DNA of 64,000 bases from Mariannaea sp. PMI_226. Its lineage: Eukaryota > Ascomycota > Sordariomycetes > Hypocreales > Nectriaceae. Location: the NCBI GenBank assembly GCA_024336345.1, contig JANFOG010000015.1:310001-374000 (forward strand). The letters run 5' to 3'. Below the pieces are notes generated by a model. It was not told the origin of the DNA and did no database searches. It saw nothing but the letters and a program-made list of their open reading frames with translations. The position numbers were made by a program, and so were the translations under genes. This document shows, piece after piece, positions 51,536-64,000 of this stretch. Numbering within the stretch: the stretch's first letter is position 1; each line of letters starts with the position of its first letter.

Positions 51536-53176
51536 TCATTGCTTCCACTTCCTTTGCCCATGAGATCCTGCCATGGCCTCTAGACGCACCCACATGACAG
51601 ATAAGGTCGCAGCAAACAGCAGGCAGCTGACTAGGATCGACATGTCTTCATACGCCTTGGGCCCAAGACCTCTGGTAGACGACCGAATCATTACACCACC
51701 AACTGGCGTCCCGATAAGAGTGGCCATCCCGCGGACCATGTACAGGACGCCGTTGACGGATGCAAAATTCTGCACACCAAAGAGTTCAACGATGCTCGCA
51801 GGGAACAAGGAGACGTAGGCGCTCGCAAATATACCGTAGAATATGGTAAATGATATAAACAGGTTACGAGAATCGCTTCCAGCGTCAGAGGATGCCGTCG
51901 ATGGCAGCCAGAAACAGACGGTGGCCACGGCGCTCATGAGAGTCGTCAGAAACAGCGTGTTCAGCCGTCCGATACGATCAGCAGCATATCCGATGACAAT
52001 TTTACCTAATGCATTGCACGCGTTGCTAATCGCAATAAAGTTGGATCCGGCCGTTGTGCTGTACCCGAGCGTGATGGCGTACGAGGCAAAAAAGAAGACT
52101 GGAATATAGTACGCGGCCGCCTGGAAGATGGAGCCGAGTGCATGGGCCGCAAACTTGCTCGTTTTGGCGACTCGCCAGTCAACAAGGGGCACGTCGAAGA
52201 TACCGCCGAAGCGGCCGGCGGCAGAGGAGCGCGTGGCGGCACTATTCTCGATGTCGAGCCTTGCCTTGAACTCCGGCTCCCAAGCCAGTGCGGAACTGGC
52301 ACACGTCACCAGAACACAGGAGATGGCTCCGGAGAGTCGGAGGGTGTTGCGGTACCCAATGCTGTTTATCGAGGCCGTCAGTGCCGGGGCCCAAACGAGA
52401 CCACCAATGCCGGTGCCAGAGAGGATGATGCCGAGAGCGAGTCCTCTACGTGCCGAGAACCAGGTCGGTGCAACAGTGACAGAGGTCATGTAGGAGAGAC
52501 TGGTGCCGATGCCGAGGAGCAAGCCCTGGGTGAGCACAAAGTGCCACAGTTGCTGGCCGAAACTGGCGAGGATCATGGACAGACCAAAGATGATGCCGCC
52601 CAAGAATGAGACCTTGCGCGGCGAGAAGCGCTTCGACCAGGCGACGACAAAGGGGGCTCCCATGGTCATGAGGGCGATTCCAATGGTGCCGATGAGATCA
52701 ATCTCAGCCGGACTGGCTCCTGTAAAAGGCGTGTCTGGCTCACGAGCCATGCGTTCAAACAGGGCTTGGTAGACGCCATAGGCAAAGTTGAGACCGCAGC
52801 AGGTAAAGACATTGACAAAGGACGCAATGCAGATGATGACGCATTTCCTAGAAGCCATGCAAAGGTTAGCAGAGGGATAAAGTCGATGTTTTGTGCTGCT
52901 TGGGAAGGCTGGGAGGCGCGAACGAAACAGGCGACGATGCCAATTACACACAGCGCAGATAGAGGCTGGGATCATGTAGGAAATTGATCTGTGTGATATG
53001 GGACAGTTTTTGAGACAATGCACAATGAGGAAAACCACCAATGCAACTTACCAATCCTGTCGACTAATGTGAAATCGACTCTGTGGCAGTGTAAACAGCT
53101 CTTCGTGGTGACCGATTTGCGATTCCTCGGTCATTGGCGTGAATGCCGAAGCAGGGCGCGGACTTGGTGTAGCCAT
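51536..53176 (-). CDS. MFS transporter, monocarboxylate-porter (MCT) type, two exons, 478 aa
   Basis: Exons 53052-53176 and 51536-52847 (minus) join in phase to 479 codons with stop. The splice (GTAAGT...TCTAG) turns the start of the long frame into QDWKCVIICIASFVNVFTCCGLNFAYGVYQ. The apparent ATG at 53041 inside the intron is not used. Twelve helices are predicted. The features SPAEIDLIGTIGIALMTMGAPFV and TSVTVAPTWFSARRGLALGIILSGTGIGGLVWAP are typical of fungal MCT/riboflavin-type MFS proteins. It should move a small organic acid or similar solute at the plasma membrane. The N-tail (about 42 residues) is hydrophilic. Confidence 0.9.
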
Positions 53177-54498
53177 TGTCGGCCAGCTGATGTGGCACGC
53201 ACGGTTGTAGTAGTTTGGTGTCAATGATGGGATCGATTTTTTTTGGTGTATGAAAGGTCTCGCATACTAGAGGATGAATGTTTTACAAGTAAAGGTTTAG
53301 TTTATTTAGCCGCTGTTGTTCAATAAGTACAATGGCCACTCGGCATCTCGTCCATTTTCGCCGTGATCGCCCACAATTTGTCATAAAAGGGCGCAAGAAA
53401 GCACAAGGATCGTGAGTTTAGTCCAAATTGAATGACTCATCCATTGAATCTTGTTCTAAAGCTGTGAATATCCTTCCTTCTTCGGATATGTTTATCCTAA
53501 CTATCACTAAATTATACAAATAGACGACCCAAGCATGGACACTTCGTCGATGGTGGTGATTGTTGTAGTTGTTGGTCTAGAATGAAATCCACCTTAGATA
53601 ATATGTAACAACAAAATGCCTGCTCTGATTCATCTGTTTGGTCTTGCCAGTGTATGGATTCTCCGAGTATTACTAGCTAGACGAATCATCATCTGACCTG
53701 GGTAGAGATATAAATATGGTATTGTCCAGGTTCAAACCATTTTTTCCCCTCGTCACAGGGTCCTCCTAATTAATGATCATCTGGTTGTGTATATATACGT
53801 CTTGACCCAACACTACTCCCGGGTCCTTGCGTGCTCAAATCAAGGCTAGGCTTTTTATGTATTTGACCCCTTTTGCGGTAATTCTCACAAGTCTAATATA
53901 CTTCTTTCCTCGGGCCTTGTTACTTGTTGTCTCGTTTTGGGCAGCTCCTATCTTATCACGGGGAAACCGAAATAGCGTCTTCTCGAACACATCTAGAATC
54001 ATATTGTAGCGCCCATCTCCCGCCTGAAACTTTGCACAGACTGGAAATGCTTGCAATTGTCTTCGTTGGATCTGAATGTGGCAGGACGTTCAGAGCAATG
54101 TAACAGTCTGTTGGTTGAGCCATACTTTTGGGACCTTCGCGTAGTGTCATGATTTCTTCAAAGGCCAGAACCCGGTACATTGTGGGCTCATCTTTCAAAA
54201 TGAACCAATCAAAGTCTAATTCAAGTTTCAGGATACAGTTCAGCTTAGAGCAGGGGGTGAAGCAGCTCAGCGTACATAGCAGTCAACCAACAGCGATTAA
54301 CTCGCTCCCTGCCCGCCCCTTTGTGGAGGCGTATCGATTTGAGGATTCAGAGGTCATGGCTAAGAAATATATATAGCAGAGGGAGGTTTACTCTTATTCC
54401 GTTTCTTTTTCTCAAAAAATTGATCAAGAAATCCCGTAGTCAATTGACTAACACATCTGTTTAAATATTTACTAAATATTTTCTGCTTCTCATTCATC
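53177..54498. promoter_or_regulatory. Divergent promoter region between MFS transporter and dynamin-like gene
   Basis: 1.3 kb without gene. An AATATATATAGC TATA-like element at 54365-54376 is about 125 bp before the dynamin ATG. Small ORFs of 60-80 codons lack domain character. Confidence 0.45.
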
Positions 54499-56889
54499 AT
54501 GGCCGTCTCCATCGACACCGAGCTCCTGAACCAGCTCAACACTGAGGAGGCTCGTTCCCTACACGAAATCACCATTGGTCTGAGTGCCAGTGGCGTCGGC
54601 AACATTGTAAATCTTCCTCAAATCATTGTTGTGGGCGAGCAGTCATCTGGCAAATCGTCTGTCCTCGAGGCCATCTCTCGTATGCGCTTCCCAGTCAGTG
54701 ACGGCATCTGCACCCGATTCGCCACAGAGCTTGTCCTTCGTCATGGAAAAGAAACTCGTGTGGACATCAGCGTCAAGTTTGCTGATCCAAGCAAGTCTTC
54801 CACAACCTTTCAAAAAACCGGTTTCAAGGAAGATGATTTGCCAGGCCTCATTCAAGAAGCCAGGGAGCTGATGGGCCACTCACGGGACAACCGTGACTTT
54901 TCCAAGGATGTCCTGCGGCTAGAAATAGACGGTCCCAAAGTGTACCCACTGACGCTCGTCGATCTCCCCGGCTTCTTCCAAACCGAAACCGACAGTCAGA
55001 CGTTCCAGGGGATGGCGGTTGTAAACGAGCTTGTCGAAAGCTACATGAGACAAGAGAACAGCATCATCTTGGCCGTCGTAGACGCGAACAAACCCCTGGC
55101 AAGCCAGGTTGCACTTCGCAAAGTCAAAGAGCACGACCCAGAGAGAGAAAGAACTATCGGGGTTATCACCAAGCCAGATCTCAATCAACCTGGATATTCG
55201 TATGAGCTCAATTCCCTCAAGCTCGCCAGGAACGAGGAGGAAGTCCACAGGCTGAAACTCGGCTGGCATGTCTTGCGCAACCGGGGAGAGAAAGAGCTCG
55301 ATCTGGATAAGAGAGATGCCATCGAGGATGCATTTTTTAGTTCGGGAGCCTGGAATTCTATCCGCCCGGAAGATCGTGGCGTTACCAGCCTGCGCAAGAA
55401 GCTTAGCAAAGTGCTCTTCCGCCACATCGGAAACTCTCTCCCGACTGTTGTGGAAGAGATTGAGAGGAAGCACCAAGAGCGACAAGACGAGCTAGACAAG
55501 CTTGGAGACCTCAGAGACACCGTGCAAAAGAAAAGATCCTTTCTCATTGATGTCGCCAGCAAATTCCAGCGCCTGGCTCGCGACGGCATCGAAGGCCGGT
55601 ACAAGGATGTCTTCTTTGGAGGGATGCAGGATCAGAATCGAAAGCTTCGCGCCCAACTCCGCAACTTCAATCAAGCCTTTGACTACACCCTAACAGTCAA
55701 GGGGTCGGCAAGGGTAATTGGTCGAAAGGCATCGCTTTTCTCAGACTTTTACATCCCTCCACCATCAACCCATCTTGGAAAGTTCCTCGAGAGATATCCT
55801 TACCATTTTGACAACCCCAGGTCTATTACATGGGAGGATCTAAATAAGGAGCTCCAGGAGCAAGCATCGATCAATCAGGGCTCAGAGTTACCTGGACTCC
55901 CGAACAAGGACTTGGCTATCCAGCTATTTCAGAATCAGGCCCAGCCGTGGGAGGGGATTGCCAAGCGTCACCTCGAGCACATCACCAATACCACACAGTC
56001 GTTTGTTGATGAACTCTTCACTGACATCATGGGCCAACCCGAGATTGGAAACGCGACTGATGCTGTTTTGCGTAATTGCGTGGACACATTTTTTGCCGAG
56101 AAGAAGCTGGCTTTGCAGAGTAAGCTGGATGAACTTTTGCGGCCCTACGCTAAAGGCTACGCATTTCCCCTCGACGCTGATTTCCATCAAAACGCTTCAC
56201 AAAAGTCGCTGGGGCGACTTGCGGATCAGCTTGTGAATGCCATACAAGTTCGTCACCCAGACGTGTTTGATGAAACGTCCAAATCAAGACTCAGCCGGGC
56301 CATGATTTCCGACGCCATTACTAACAAGAAAGATATGGTTGATGGAGAATTTGGTACAGAAAAGATAATAGAAATGATGGAAGTCTATTACGAGGTGTGT
56401 GTGTGTGTGCTCTCTTTCTTTCTTTTTTTTCTTTTTTACATTCTCATTCTGTCTGGTCAAATCCGCTCTAACCCCTTTTGCTAGATGTCTCGACAAACGT
56501 TTACCGAGAATGTCATTAATCTCGCCGCTGAAAGCTGCTTGATTTGCGACATTCCAAATATTCTGACACCCCAAAAGGTGGGCGACATGGAGGAAAAGGA
56601 ACTGAACAAGTTGGCGGTCGAACCGGATGATGTGAAATCTCGAAGGGCTCATCTCACCAAAGAAATTGCCATTCTATGTAAAGGAAGGGATGTATGCCGT
56701 AAATACGCTCCTAGAAAGATTGCAGGTACGTGTGTGCAATTGGATTCAGCTTGAGTCGTTCCTAGACAGACAGGCAAGAAAAAGATGAAGAAGAAATGCT
56801 AATCGTGGAGATATCTAGACCGCCCCGTCGCCACGGACTTGGAAAGCCAAACATCAGCTGGATTGAGTAGTTCAAGGACAAGTAAGTAA
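54499..56889 (+). CDS. Dynamin/Mx-like large GTPase, three exons, 735 aa
   Basis: Exons 54499-56394, 56485-56725 and 56819-56889 join in phase to 736 codons with stop. The GTPase domain is complete: G1 GEQSSGKSS (46-54), the T of G2 in CTRFATEL, G3 DLPG (155-158) and G4 TKPD (224-227). A dynamin stalk/middle region follows (KKLSKVLFRHIGNSLPTVVEEIERKHQERQDEL). The second exon supplies a GED-like helix (YYEMSRQTFTENVINLAAESCL...RRAHLTKEIAIL). There is no PH or Pro-rich domain, as in Mx-like fungal dynamins. Such proteins self-assemble on membranes, for example in organelle fission or trafficking. The short last exon (71 nt, Ser-rich) is less certain; without it the protein would end TCVQLDSA after reading into intron 2. 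Confidence 0.9.
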
Positions 56890-59800
56890 GCGAGATGACT
56901 ATTTGACACCACAAAAATTGAACCCAGCTAAATACTCGATCCAAGGCTCTGCAACATCAAGCGAATTACCCCTAGGCAGTTCAGCCAGCGGTCCGTCGCC
57001 GTCGGCCCAACGCACATGCGAATTCATCGAATTCCCCTCCGTATTTGATGGCACCCGCAGCCCAAAATAAAGCTAATTGGGCTCATGCCAAGTTTAATCC
57101 CCCAGAAACACTGATATTTCTTTTACTCCTCCGGGTACGGGTCTGTTCGGACATTCTCCTTTCAAGTCTGGCTCCTCTTCTTCGTAGCAGGTGGATGAAC
57201 ATGTGTAGGACAGGAAAGATCAAGTAGAGAGTGTTTCTCTCGTCAACGTGATCTTGGGTGATGACTTAATCGAAATGAAATAGACGCAAGTACAGGGAAA
57301 GACTCTAATTATACAGAGTGCAGTACGGAGATGTAGACCTGGATTTGGACTATCGATTCGTAATTCTCTTCTCATTATTTCTCTGTCTCTTTTGGCTGCC
57401 ACTGCATCACTGTTCTCATCAAACTTAAGGACTGATTGAAACCTCATCTCGTCACATACGACCATGGCTCTCAGACAATACTGGATCCCGTCTGCTCTCC
57501 GCACGTCAAGCTGAGAAGCGGCAAATTAGTACTCGGGTCGGTGACGACCGGGGAATCCTTGCTGTTGTATGTCTTTTTTGTCCTTTCATTGTGTGGTTTT
57601 TTTCTTCTTGCACTCTTGATCTGCTAGTTGACTTCATCTTCTTACGCTTTCCTCTGTGCTAATTCTGATATGAACATTGTGGAAAATGATTCAAGGGCAA
57701 GTTCCTGGTTGGGGGAAATCTTGAACAAGGGGAATGAGTATCGAAGAATGAAGACATAGGCAGAAGTCTCGTGGTAACTGGTCGGAATGGAATCTAGTCC
57801 GTGTTCTTTCACTCGTAATCACGAACCAGCCGTTGCCGTGAAACCCTTTACAAGGCTGATTCTATGACTCTTCTGTCTGTCACGCACCTAGGCTATCCAG
57901 CTAAGTTGGTGGCGAGGGGAAATCGCCTGTCCAGGGAAGAGCAGCTCGATCAATGTCGGGGGCCAGACTCAACATGCCAACGGCACAGCTGCCGTGCGGG
58001 ATGATGAGATGGATCAGCTCCCTATAGCAATCAAGTCGGAAAAAGAGGAACAACCACAACTTCAATTAGATTTTCACATACCACAGGCACCAGCGGCAAT
58101 GGTAAATTGGACATTACCTCTTCTCTCATAAAAAGTCACCAGCGTACAGCGGCTGGGAAGATAACTCTCGAACTATTAGCACGCCTTCGGATCGCTTGTA
58201 CCTAGCCAAATCCATAAACGCCAAACGCCTCACCGTCTTGCAACACAGCTGGCAATCACGCAGACATTCTCTAGCCGCAGATGAGGTTGCGTCTCGAGTT
58301 TCAAGCCATGGTTTAAAACAGTTTGCCAAGTTGAGCCCAGTACACAAGGCGCCCGTCCACGCCCAAGTTCCCATCGAGATCGGCAGTCATAGTAAGCGGA
58401 AAGCCCGCTAGCAAGTAGCCACAGGGCCCTCTCGGGCTTCTAGAGCTATCTGAGGGTTCCGGGGGCTGTTGGAAACGAACAGAATCAGTCTCTCTGAGGA
58501 TTATGTATCTCTCGGTAACCTAATAGGGATATTCTCATGTAGCGTAGCTAATCTCTAGTCTGGGTGACACTGTTGAAGTTGAAGGCAATGCGCTGCACAC
58601 GGTCTCAACAATATCTGTACTCCTCTGATACGACGGAAACTTTCACTCAGACCGACTTGATATGTTGGCCTAAGTCGTATTCTATACACTCACTTCTGAC
58701 CTTTTCTTCCTCCACGTACAAATAGCATCTTATTCGGATAGCTCACTCCGTTGACAAAGTTGCACGGACTGTCACATCTGTCACCGTTCTGTGGCTGTCT
58801 ATTGTGTCTCTTGGTGGTTGTGCAGTATAGATGTCTCACACACAGTTTATTTTAGCTCCGACTCATCCACGCGCTCGAATCTCCTTGGTCCCGGAAAAAA
58901 ACGCTCCACGTTGCGCTATCTCTCTGCCATTTCCTTACTCGGCACTTGATCTGCCAATAGCCAGTAGATTTCACCCCCCCTTCCCCCTCATTTCAGGTGA
59001 ATGGGGTGTCACAGCCCAGACCACGTTCATCCCTATTATCTGTGGGACACGGCAGCCTTACCAGGATTTCCTTGAATGGCATTCAACATGATTCCGTAGC
59101 TGTGGTATGAGGCACAGAGTGTGTTAGCTCGCCCCACACTGTAGCTTGAGTCACAGGAGTCGTTTTATTTGCCTTCTTGATGTGATTGTCATATGTCTAG
59201 TCTTACGCTTTGACCGTCGCTTCTATTGTGGCTTCTACTCGGCACCTTGAGCTGCCGTTCCGGCATCTTAAAGTGTGGCAGCAATAGATATGTGATGCGT
59301 CGAAACCAACCCCTCCTTCCGCTCCCCCCACGAGCCAGAGGTCCACTTGGAAGAAGAGACTTGCACCAGTGCTCTAATGATTAGAAGCTACCTAGTCTTT
59401 AGTCTAACGAGACATATGGTCAAAGGAGAAAACTGTCCATAAAATGTGGGCCAACTCACAGACCAGGCCAAGATCTTCACTCGTTTTGCGTTGTAGAATT
59501 GTGCCGTCGGAAGAATGAATCCTTTGGGCCTCTTTCTGAGCGCACAAGGAAATGGCCCTTGGGAATTTTGCGACAAGGGCTATGATTCAAATACGAGCTA
59601 CTGACCGTTTGATGTGATTGCATTGCCTTGCTCAAAAGACTAAGGGCATCTTCTCATACAAAACCAAAAGTTATGATTACTGAGCTCAACAATCGAGACC
59701 TAGTTATTGATTAGAATAACCCTCTCGAAACCACTAGAAGGTATCAAAAAATGATAATCAGAGATAATTTCTTCACGAATCAATCTGATCACTAGCCAAG

Positions 59801-61540
59801 CGATAGAGATGAAGGAAGTCTGGGGAAGCTGTTAGCTTGTGTGCCACTATTCTGTTATAGTTGTAAATCGAGACTTTTTTTTTCCTTTTTCGATGACTAC
59901 TAATCATTCAAAGTTGCGATCATCTACTTTGCACTTGCTCGGGACTTAATCACTTTTGCATTTCCCCCCTGCTTTGTGGAGAGTGAGCCAACGCTCGTTT
60001 TGCCTCAGTACTGTACCATAGGTCCGCCCGGCAGATTCCGAGCCGTGACGGCCCCCCCCTAATTGCCGGATACGATACGATGCGAGCAGGCTTCGTTTCT
60101 GACTTGTAGGCGCTAGTCATCTATGAAGCGGGACGATCCGTGCTGGGGAAGAAGCCCGTCCGTCTGGGGAAGAGAGAGACCAGAGAGATACCAGAAGCTG
60201 GCCTCTTGTTAATGCTACAGTGCTTGGCGCTTTATATTCTTTCATATCATTTCTTGACAGTCGTCAATGGTCATGGTGGTACACGGACGGCGCACAGGAT
60301 CATTACCATCTGTACCGATGGAAGAGGATGAAATCAATTGGCTACCCCCTGTCAAGCCACCACAATCGAACATGTTCTCGCCAAGGTTTCACAAGAACTA
60401 AATGTGGCAGACCAGACAAAAACGAGGAGTAGGACCATTCTATATCCCCGCATCCTCTAACCAGTTACGTTATTTGATGGCTGCCCTCCTTGCTCACACA
60501 AGGAAGAGTGCTTCCTCGCCTCCAATCATCTGCAATTTTGCGTGGGACAGACAGTGGGCTCGCTCCCTGATCCTTGTTCCGTCTTACCCACCTCGCCCAA
60601 TTGAAACCGAATATTCCAAATTCCAGCGCAGGAATCATAAGCAACCAAGGCTTTTCTCGCTTGCCAAAGTTCTTCGTGGCTTTTGCTTGGAGTAAAATGG
60701 ACAGCGAACCTGGGGAAATCGACGCTCGCAGATCGCCATCCCCAGACAGACTGCTCAGGCCTAAACGTGGTAGATGAATCAAAATGTTTCGTCAGTGTCC
60801 CATTTTTCCTTCTTCAAGATATGAAGGCATGCTATAGGGAACTTTATTGTCTTCTCTTGTGTAGTAGTCTAGTAGTTGTTTTTGGTGCTCTGGTCATGTA
60901 GTAAAATAAGTAGGCGAATTGTCATTTATGTGGCCATCGTCTTGTCAGCTATTGTAGCCATTCCTTTCCACCACGCAAGGGCTTCTTTTGATAACCTCTA
61001 CTCAGCCCGTCCTACCATGAAATATTCCCACAGGATTCGAAACGTAAGCTAGGCTATGCCCTCAGACTGCCATCCTCTGACTGCCATAAGCGAGAGCGAG
61101 CCCCCCCCCCCCCCCTGTCCGGAGGCTTCTTCAGTGTCAAAGCGATCAACAGGGGTTTTCCTGCACTCTGATGGCAGCCACCCAAAGTCTGGCGCCACAG
61201 CTTGTGTCAACGTGCAAGCTGAATTAAGAGTCGAGTCTTGGCTCCAATCCTCAATTAACATGTCCTGCCGCGGTATTCGACAATATTGTACCCAATGTCG
61301 ACTGCCCCTGGAACAGCTCGAGACGCGTGTGAGCGTGCATCCTATATCAGTCCCGGGGCTCTGGCTCCCTGAGGAGACAATTTTCACAGGCCAGTATTTC
61401 GACGGCACATGAACCACATTACTTTTCTTTTTTTCTTTTTCTTGTCGTTATTGCCACATGTCATTTTTTTTTTCACTTGACGTCAATCCAGGAACAAGTC
61501 AAGACACATACACACCAGCCAGTTCTCTTGATTTCAAGCC
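56890..61540. other. Gene-poor tract of about 4.6 kb
   Basis: I see no gene with recognisable domain or consistent splicing. Several 60-120-codon ORFs exist on both strands (such as 58126-58374 minus and 61056-61412 plus) but none shows family features. A 15-C run lies at 61101-61115. The segment 57905-58095 reads as a hydrophilic open frame and could be an exon relic. Confidence 0.45.
61101..61115. repeat. Poly-C run of 15
   Basis: Pure C homopolymer in intergenic sequence; its length may vary between assemblies. Confidence 0.9.
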
Positions 61541-63021
61541 ATGCTATGGGTTTGGTGGAGCCTGTTCGCTGCTTGCCTGGCCGCGAGTGGTGATTTGACT
61601 CACGCTCCCAGATCTACAGAATCTAACGTACCAGAGCTTCCTGAATGTGCTGTAGGTTTACTCATAAACTTCTGATAAGAATCTGGTTTCATTTATGCTA
61701 AAAACTTGCAAAATAGTCATCCTGTTTATCAACTGCAGTCAAAAACTCGCCATGCAGTGCCACAAATCAGACCTGCTTGTGTACGGATGAAGCGTTGCAG
61801 ACAGAGGCTGGTCTCTGTATTTCTACAAGTTGTAGCGTGAAAGATGCCCTCTGTACGTAAATACAGGACTTCGTTTTTTTTAATCCCACTTTCCCCCTTC
61901 TTTCATGAAGCTTATAGAAATATATAGTCACCAAGAACGTCACCATGACAAATTGCGGTGCACCGGTCCGAGATAGAGGGCCTCAATACGTGGCCCTTTC
62001 CAACTCGCTTGCGATCCTAGCCAACTTCTTCGTCCTTTTACGATTCGGAATAAAAATATATATGCGTATTGGTCTCAGCCTTGATGACTGGTTCGCCCTC
62101 ATCACAATGATTGTTGGCGTTCCAAATGCCATTATCCCAATTCGCTACATCGTCCCCAACGGCCTTGGGCGTGACATCTGGACCTTGACACCCGACAACA
62201 TTACCAATTTCGCCAGATACTTTTTCATTACATCTCCCATTTATTTCGCACAAGTTGCTCTTGTCAAGCTCTCAATCCTATTCTTCTATCTCAAGATCTT
62301 CATCTCCACAACAACTCGGAGAATTCTCTTGGGTACCATCGTCTTCAACTGCTTGTTTGGCATCGCTTTTGTCATTGTCTCAGTTGTTCAATGTAGACCG
62401 ATATCCTATTTCTGGACTCAATGGGACGGTGAGCATAGCGGAGAATGTGTTAACCTTAGTGCAATTGCATGGGCAAATAGTGGTATTAGTATCGCTCTTG
62501 ATGTCTGGATGTTGGCAATCCCTCTGTGGCAGCTTAAGAGACTCACTCTTAGTTGGAGGAAAAAGCTGGGAGGAGGGTTGATGTTTTCTGTTGGCACGTT
62601 TATTACTATCGTGAGCATTCTGCGCCTCCGGTCTTTGGTCATGTTGACCAGCGAGTATCCGAACCCGACTTGGAACTATTTTGAAGTCTCACAGTGGTCT
62701 GTAATCGAGATTTGCGTGGGCATGATTTGTGCTTGCATGCCAACAATGCGGTTGCTTTTTGTTCGCATATCTCCCAAGATATTCGGGACAACAGCTCAAC
62801 AACATTCCTATCCAAGTTTCGGAAGCAAGAGAACTCACAGCAAAATTCGAGCCACAGGGACCAGTGATACCCTCAGTGTGGACAGATCTCATCAACCAAA
62901 AGATCGGAATGATAACACATATGCGGCGAAATATGGCGACGATGAAGTTCAGTTGGTACATATGAAGACACCTGGTCGAGAAGTGGACTGTCAGAGTTCT
63001 AGGTCTGAACTTTCTCTATGA
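61541..63021 (+). CDS. CFEM-domain PTH11-type membrane receptor, three exons, 446 aa
   Basis: Exons 61541-61651, 61717-61852 and 61928-63021 join in phase to 447 codons with stop (introns GTAGGT...AAATAG and GTACGT...TATAG). A signal peptide (VWWSLFAACLAA) is followed by a CFEM domain with exactly eight cysteines at residues 36, 40, 50, 57, 59, 71, 76 and 92. These include the CLCTD core with Asp61, the residue that ligates haem iron in CFEM haemophores. Seven helices then follow, with ISPIYFAQVALVKLSILFFYLKIF and WSVIEICVGMICACMPTMRLLF typical of PTH11-type receptors. The tail of about 90 residues is hydrophilic. This is the architecture of Magnaporthe PTH11, a plasma-membrane receptor for surface cues in infection-structure formation; the role here is unknown. 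Confidence 0.92.
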
Positions 63022-64000
63022 TTGCATATATGTGTCCATTTTCTATTTTTATTTTGCGTTTGGGTTTAGGATACCTTCGTTTCTCCGAGCTCTCTTGGTG
63101 CTTATACACATATAATAAATAAACACTCGTGTGGCTAAGTTAGTTCTTCCATGTCTCTGTAATTTTCTTTTCTTCTTGTGCACATGAACAACAGGGATGA
63201 GTCAATATGGGGTTGGAGAAGCAGCTGACCAAGAGGACGGCAATGGAATAGGGGCTAAGGCTCGGACGAGACAGCACTGGACAGGATAGCTCGCATCAAG
63301 ATGGAGCATGGTAGTTTAATTTTGCGTCTCTCCGCGTATATAAGGTAGATTATTGCAGGAGATATGACGTACCCGTACTAACTCTCCTAGCCAGATTGCT
63401 TCTTCCGGAGAGCGGGCAGTGCGTTGGTGGAAGTGGAAAATGTTCTAAACCCAAGGTCAATGAGCCCTACGCTGCATGGCACGTACCAATCCAACTATCC
63501 GGGACACGGACTACAGGTTCGTCGGCAATAGAATTCACCAGATGGACAATTAGGGATAATTTGTTTGTAGCGCACATGTATGAATGACACATACACACTT
63601 TGCTTTTGGTGTTCTGGAATGGATAGCTAATTCATCTTGCAGCCTAGGGGTCCTTTGCGGATCACGATTCTTCCTCTAAAACATATTGATATGGGTCAAA
63701 AATAAATATGATGTTTTAAGGAGAATTCTGTCTAGTCGTGTCCTTGAATCTCCCCCAACCAGTGTTGATCCCAACAATAGTAATTCCTCGCTACCATGCC
63801 AACCACCAGAGAAACGTCAGGGATAAGTCAATCCTGCGGTGACCGATCCCGCCCCCTCCCAACCGAAAGCCGAGAGACTCAAAGGGAACGTATATGGACT
63901 AATGACTGTCTTTGATCAAGCGCCCTAATAATTTACATAGTACCACCTGATCCTCCAAAACGCGGGGAAGTGGAGAAAGCCTCAACTCTTCAATGCGCAT
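63022..64000. other. Right-edge intergenic region
   Basis: Receptor 3' side (AATAAATAAA near 63114-63123), then about 850 bp with only small ORFs and no recognisable gene to the window end. Confidence 0.45.

Noticed and set aside
51536..53041. 501-codon MFS frame starting at 53041
   Set aside because: The start lies inside an intron. Splicing an upstream exon (53052-53176) restores the conserved N-terminus and keeps phase.

Overview
This window is nuclear DNA from a filamentous ascomycete (Pezizomycotina). The support is short introns of about 48-190 bp with GT...AG ends and CTAAC-like branch sites, and typical fungal families: Zn2Cys6 regulators, PTH11/rhodopsin-type membrane receptors, a CFEM-domain receptor, fungal MFS/APC/MATE transporters and secreted cysteine-bearing proteins. 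The genus cannot be told from sequence alone. I reconstructed 25 gene models by joining exons so that phase and domain continuity were kept. No rRNA, convincing tRNA, CRISPR array or intact transposon was seen.

Left part (1-18.3 kb) is metabolic. A truncated amidohydrolase (minus) is divergent from a zinc-independent MDR oxidoreductase. Next comes a tiny three-exon gene divergent from a Zn2Cys6 regulator, with a 3 x 12-bp repeat in the promoter between them. A minus-strand series follows: epoxide-hydrolase-like enzyme, 2-oxoglutarate/Fe(II) oxygenase, enol-lactonase-like hydrolase, Old Yellow Enzyme, a DapA-family aldolase and a MATE exporter. This could be a small catabolic or detoxification neighbourhood.

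Middle part (19.4-41.1 kb): a PTH11-type receptor is divergent from an amino-acid permease. Then come an FMN-dependent 2-hydroxyacid dehydrogenase (seven exons), a secreted alpha/beta hydrolase, a second Zn2Cys6 regulator and a Dal5-type MFS transporter. The most interesting pair follows. One gene encodes a HAD-phosphatase-like domain fused to a class II terpene-cyclase domain with a DxDTTS motif (the AstC/DrtB arrangement that makes drimane-type sesquiterpenes). Convergent with it is a 795-residue protein joining a PaxM-like FAD monooxygenase to a roughly eight-helix membrane domain. Together with the regulator, transporter and oxidoreductase these look like a compact terpenoid cluster without a PKS, P450 or prenyltransferase inside the window.

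Right part (43.7-64 kb): a second PTH11-type receptor, a small secreted AA1-like protein, a GST, another secreted protein, a small basic protein with a possible mitochondrial leader, an MCT-type MFS transporter, a dynamin/Mx-like GTPase, a 4.6-kb gene-poor tract, and a CFEM-domain PTH11-type receptor with all eight CFEM cysteines recovered by splicing. Exon coordinates are given inside each entry; all are predictions without transcript support.
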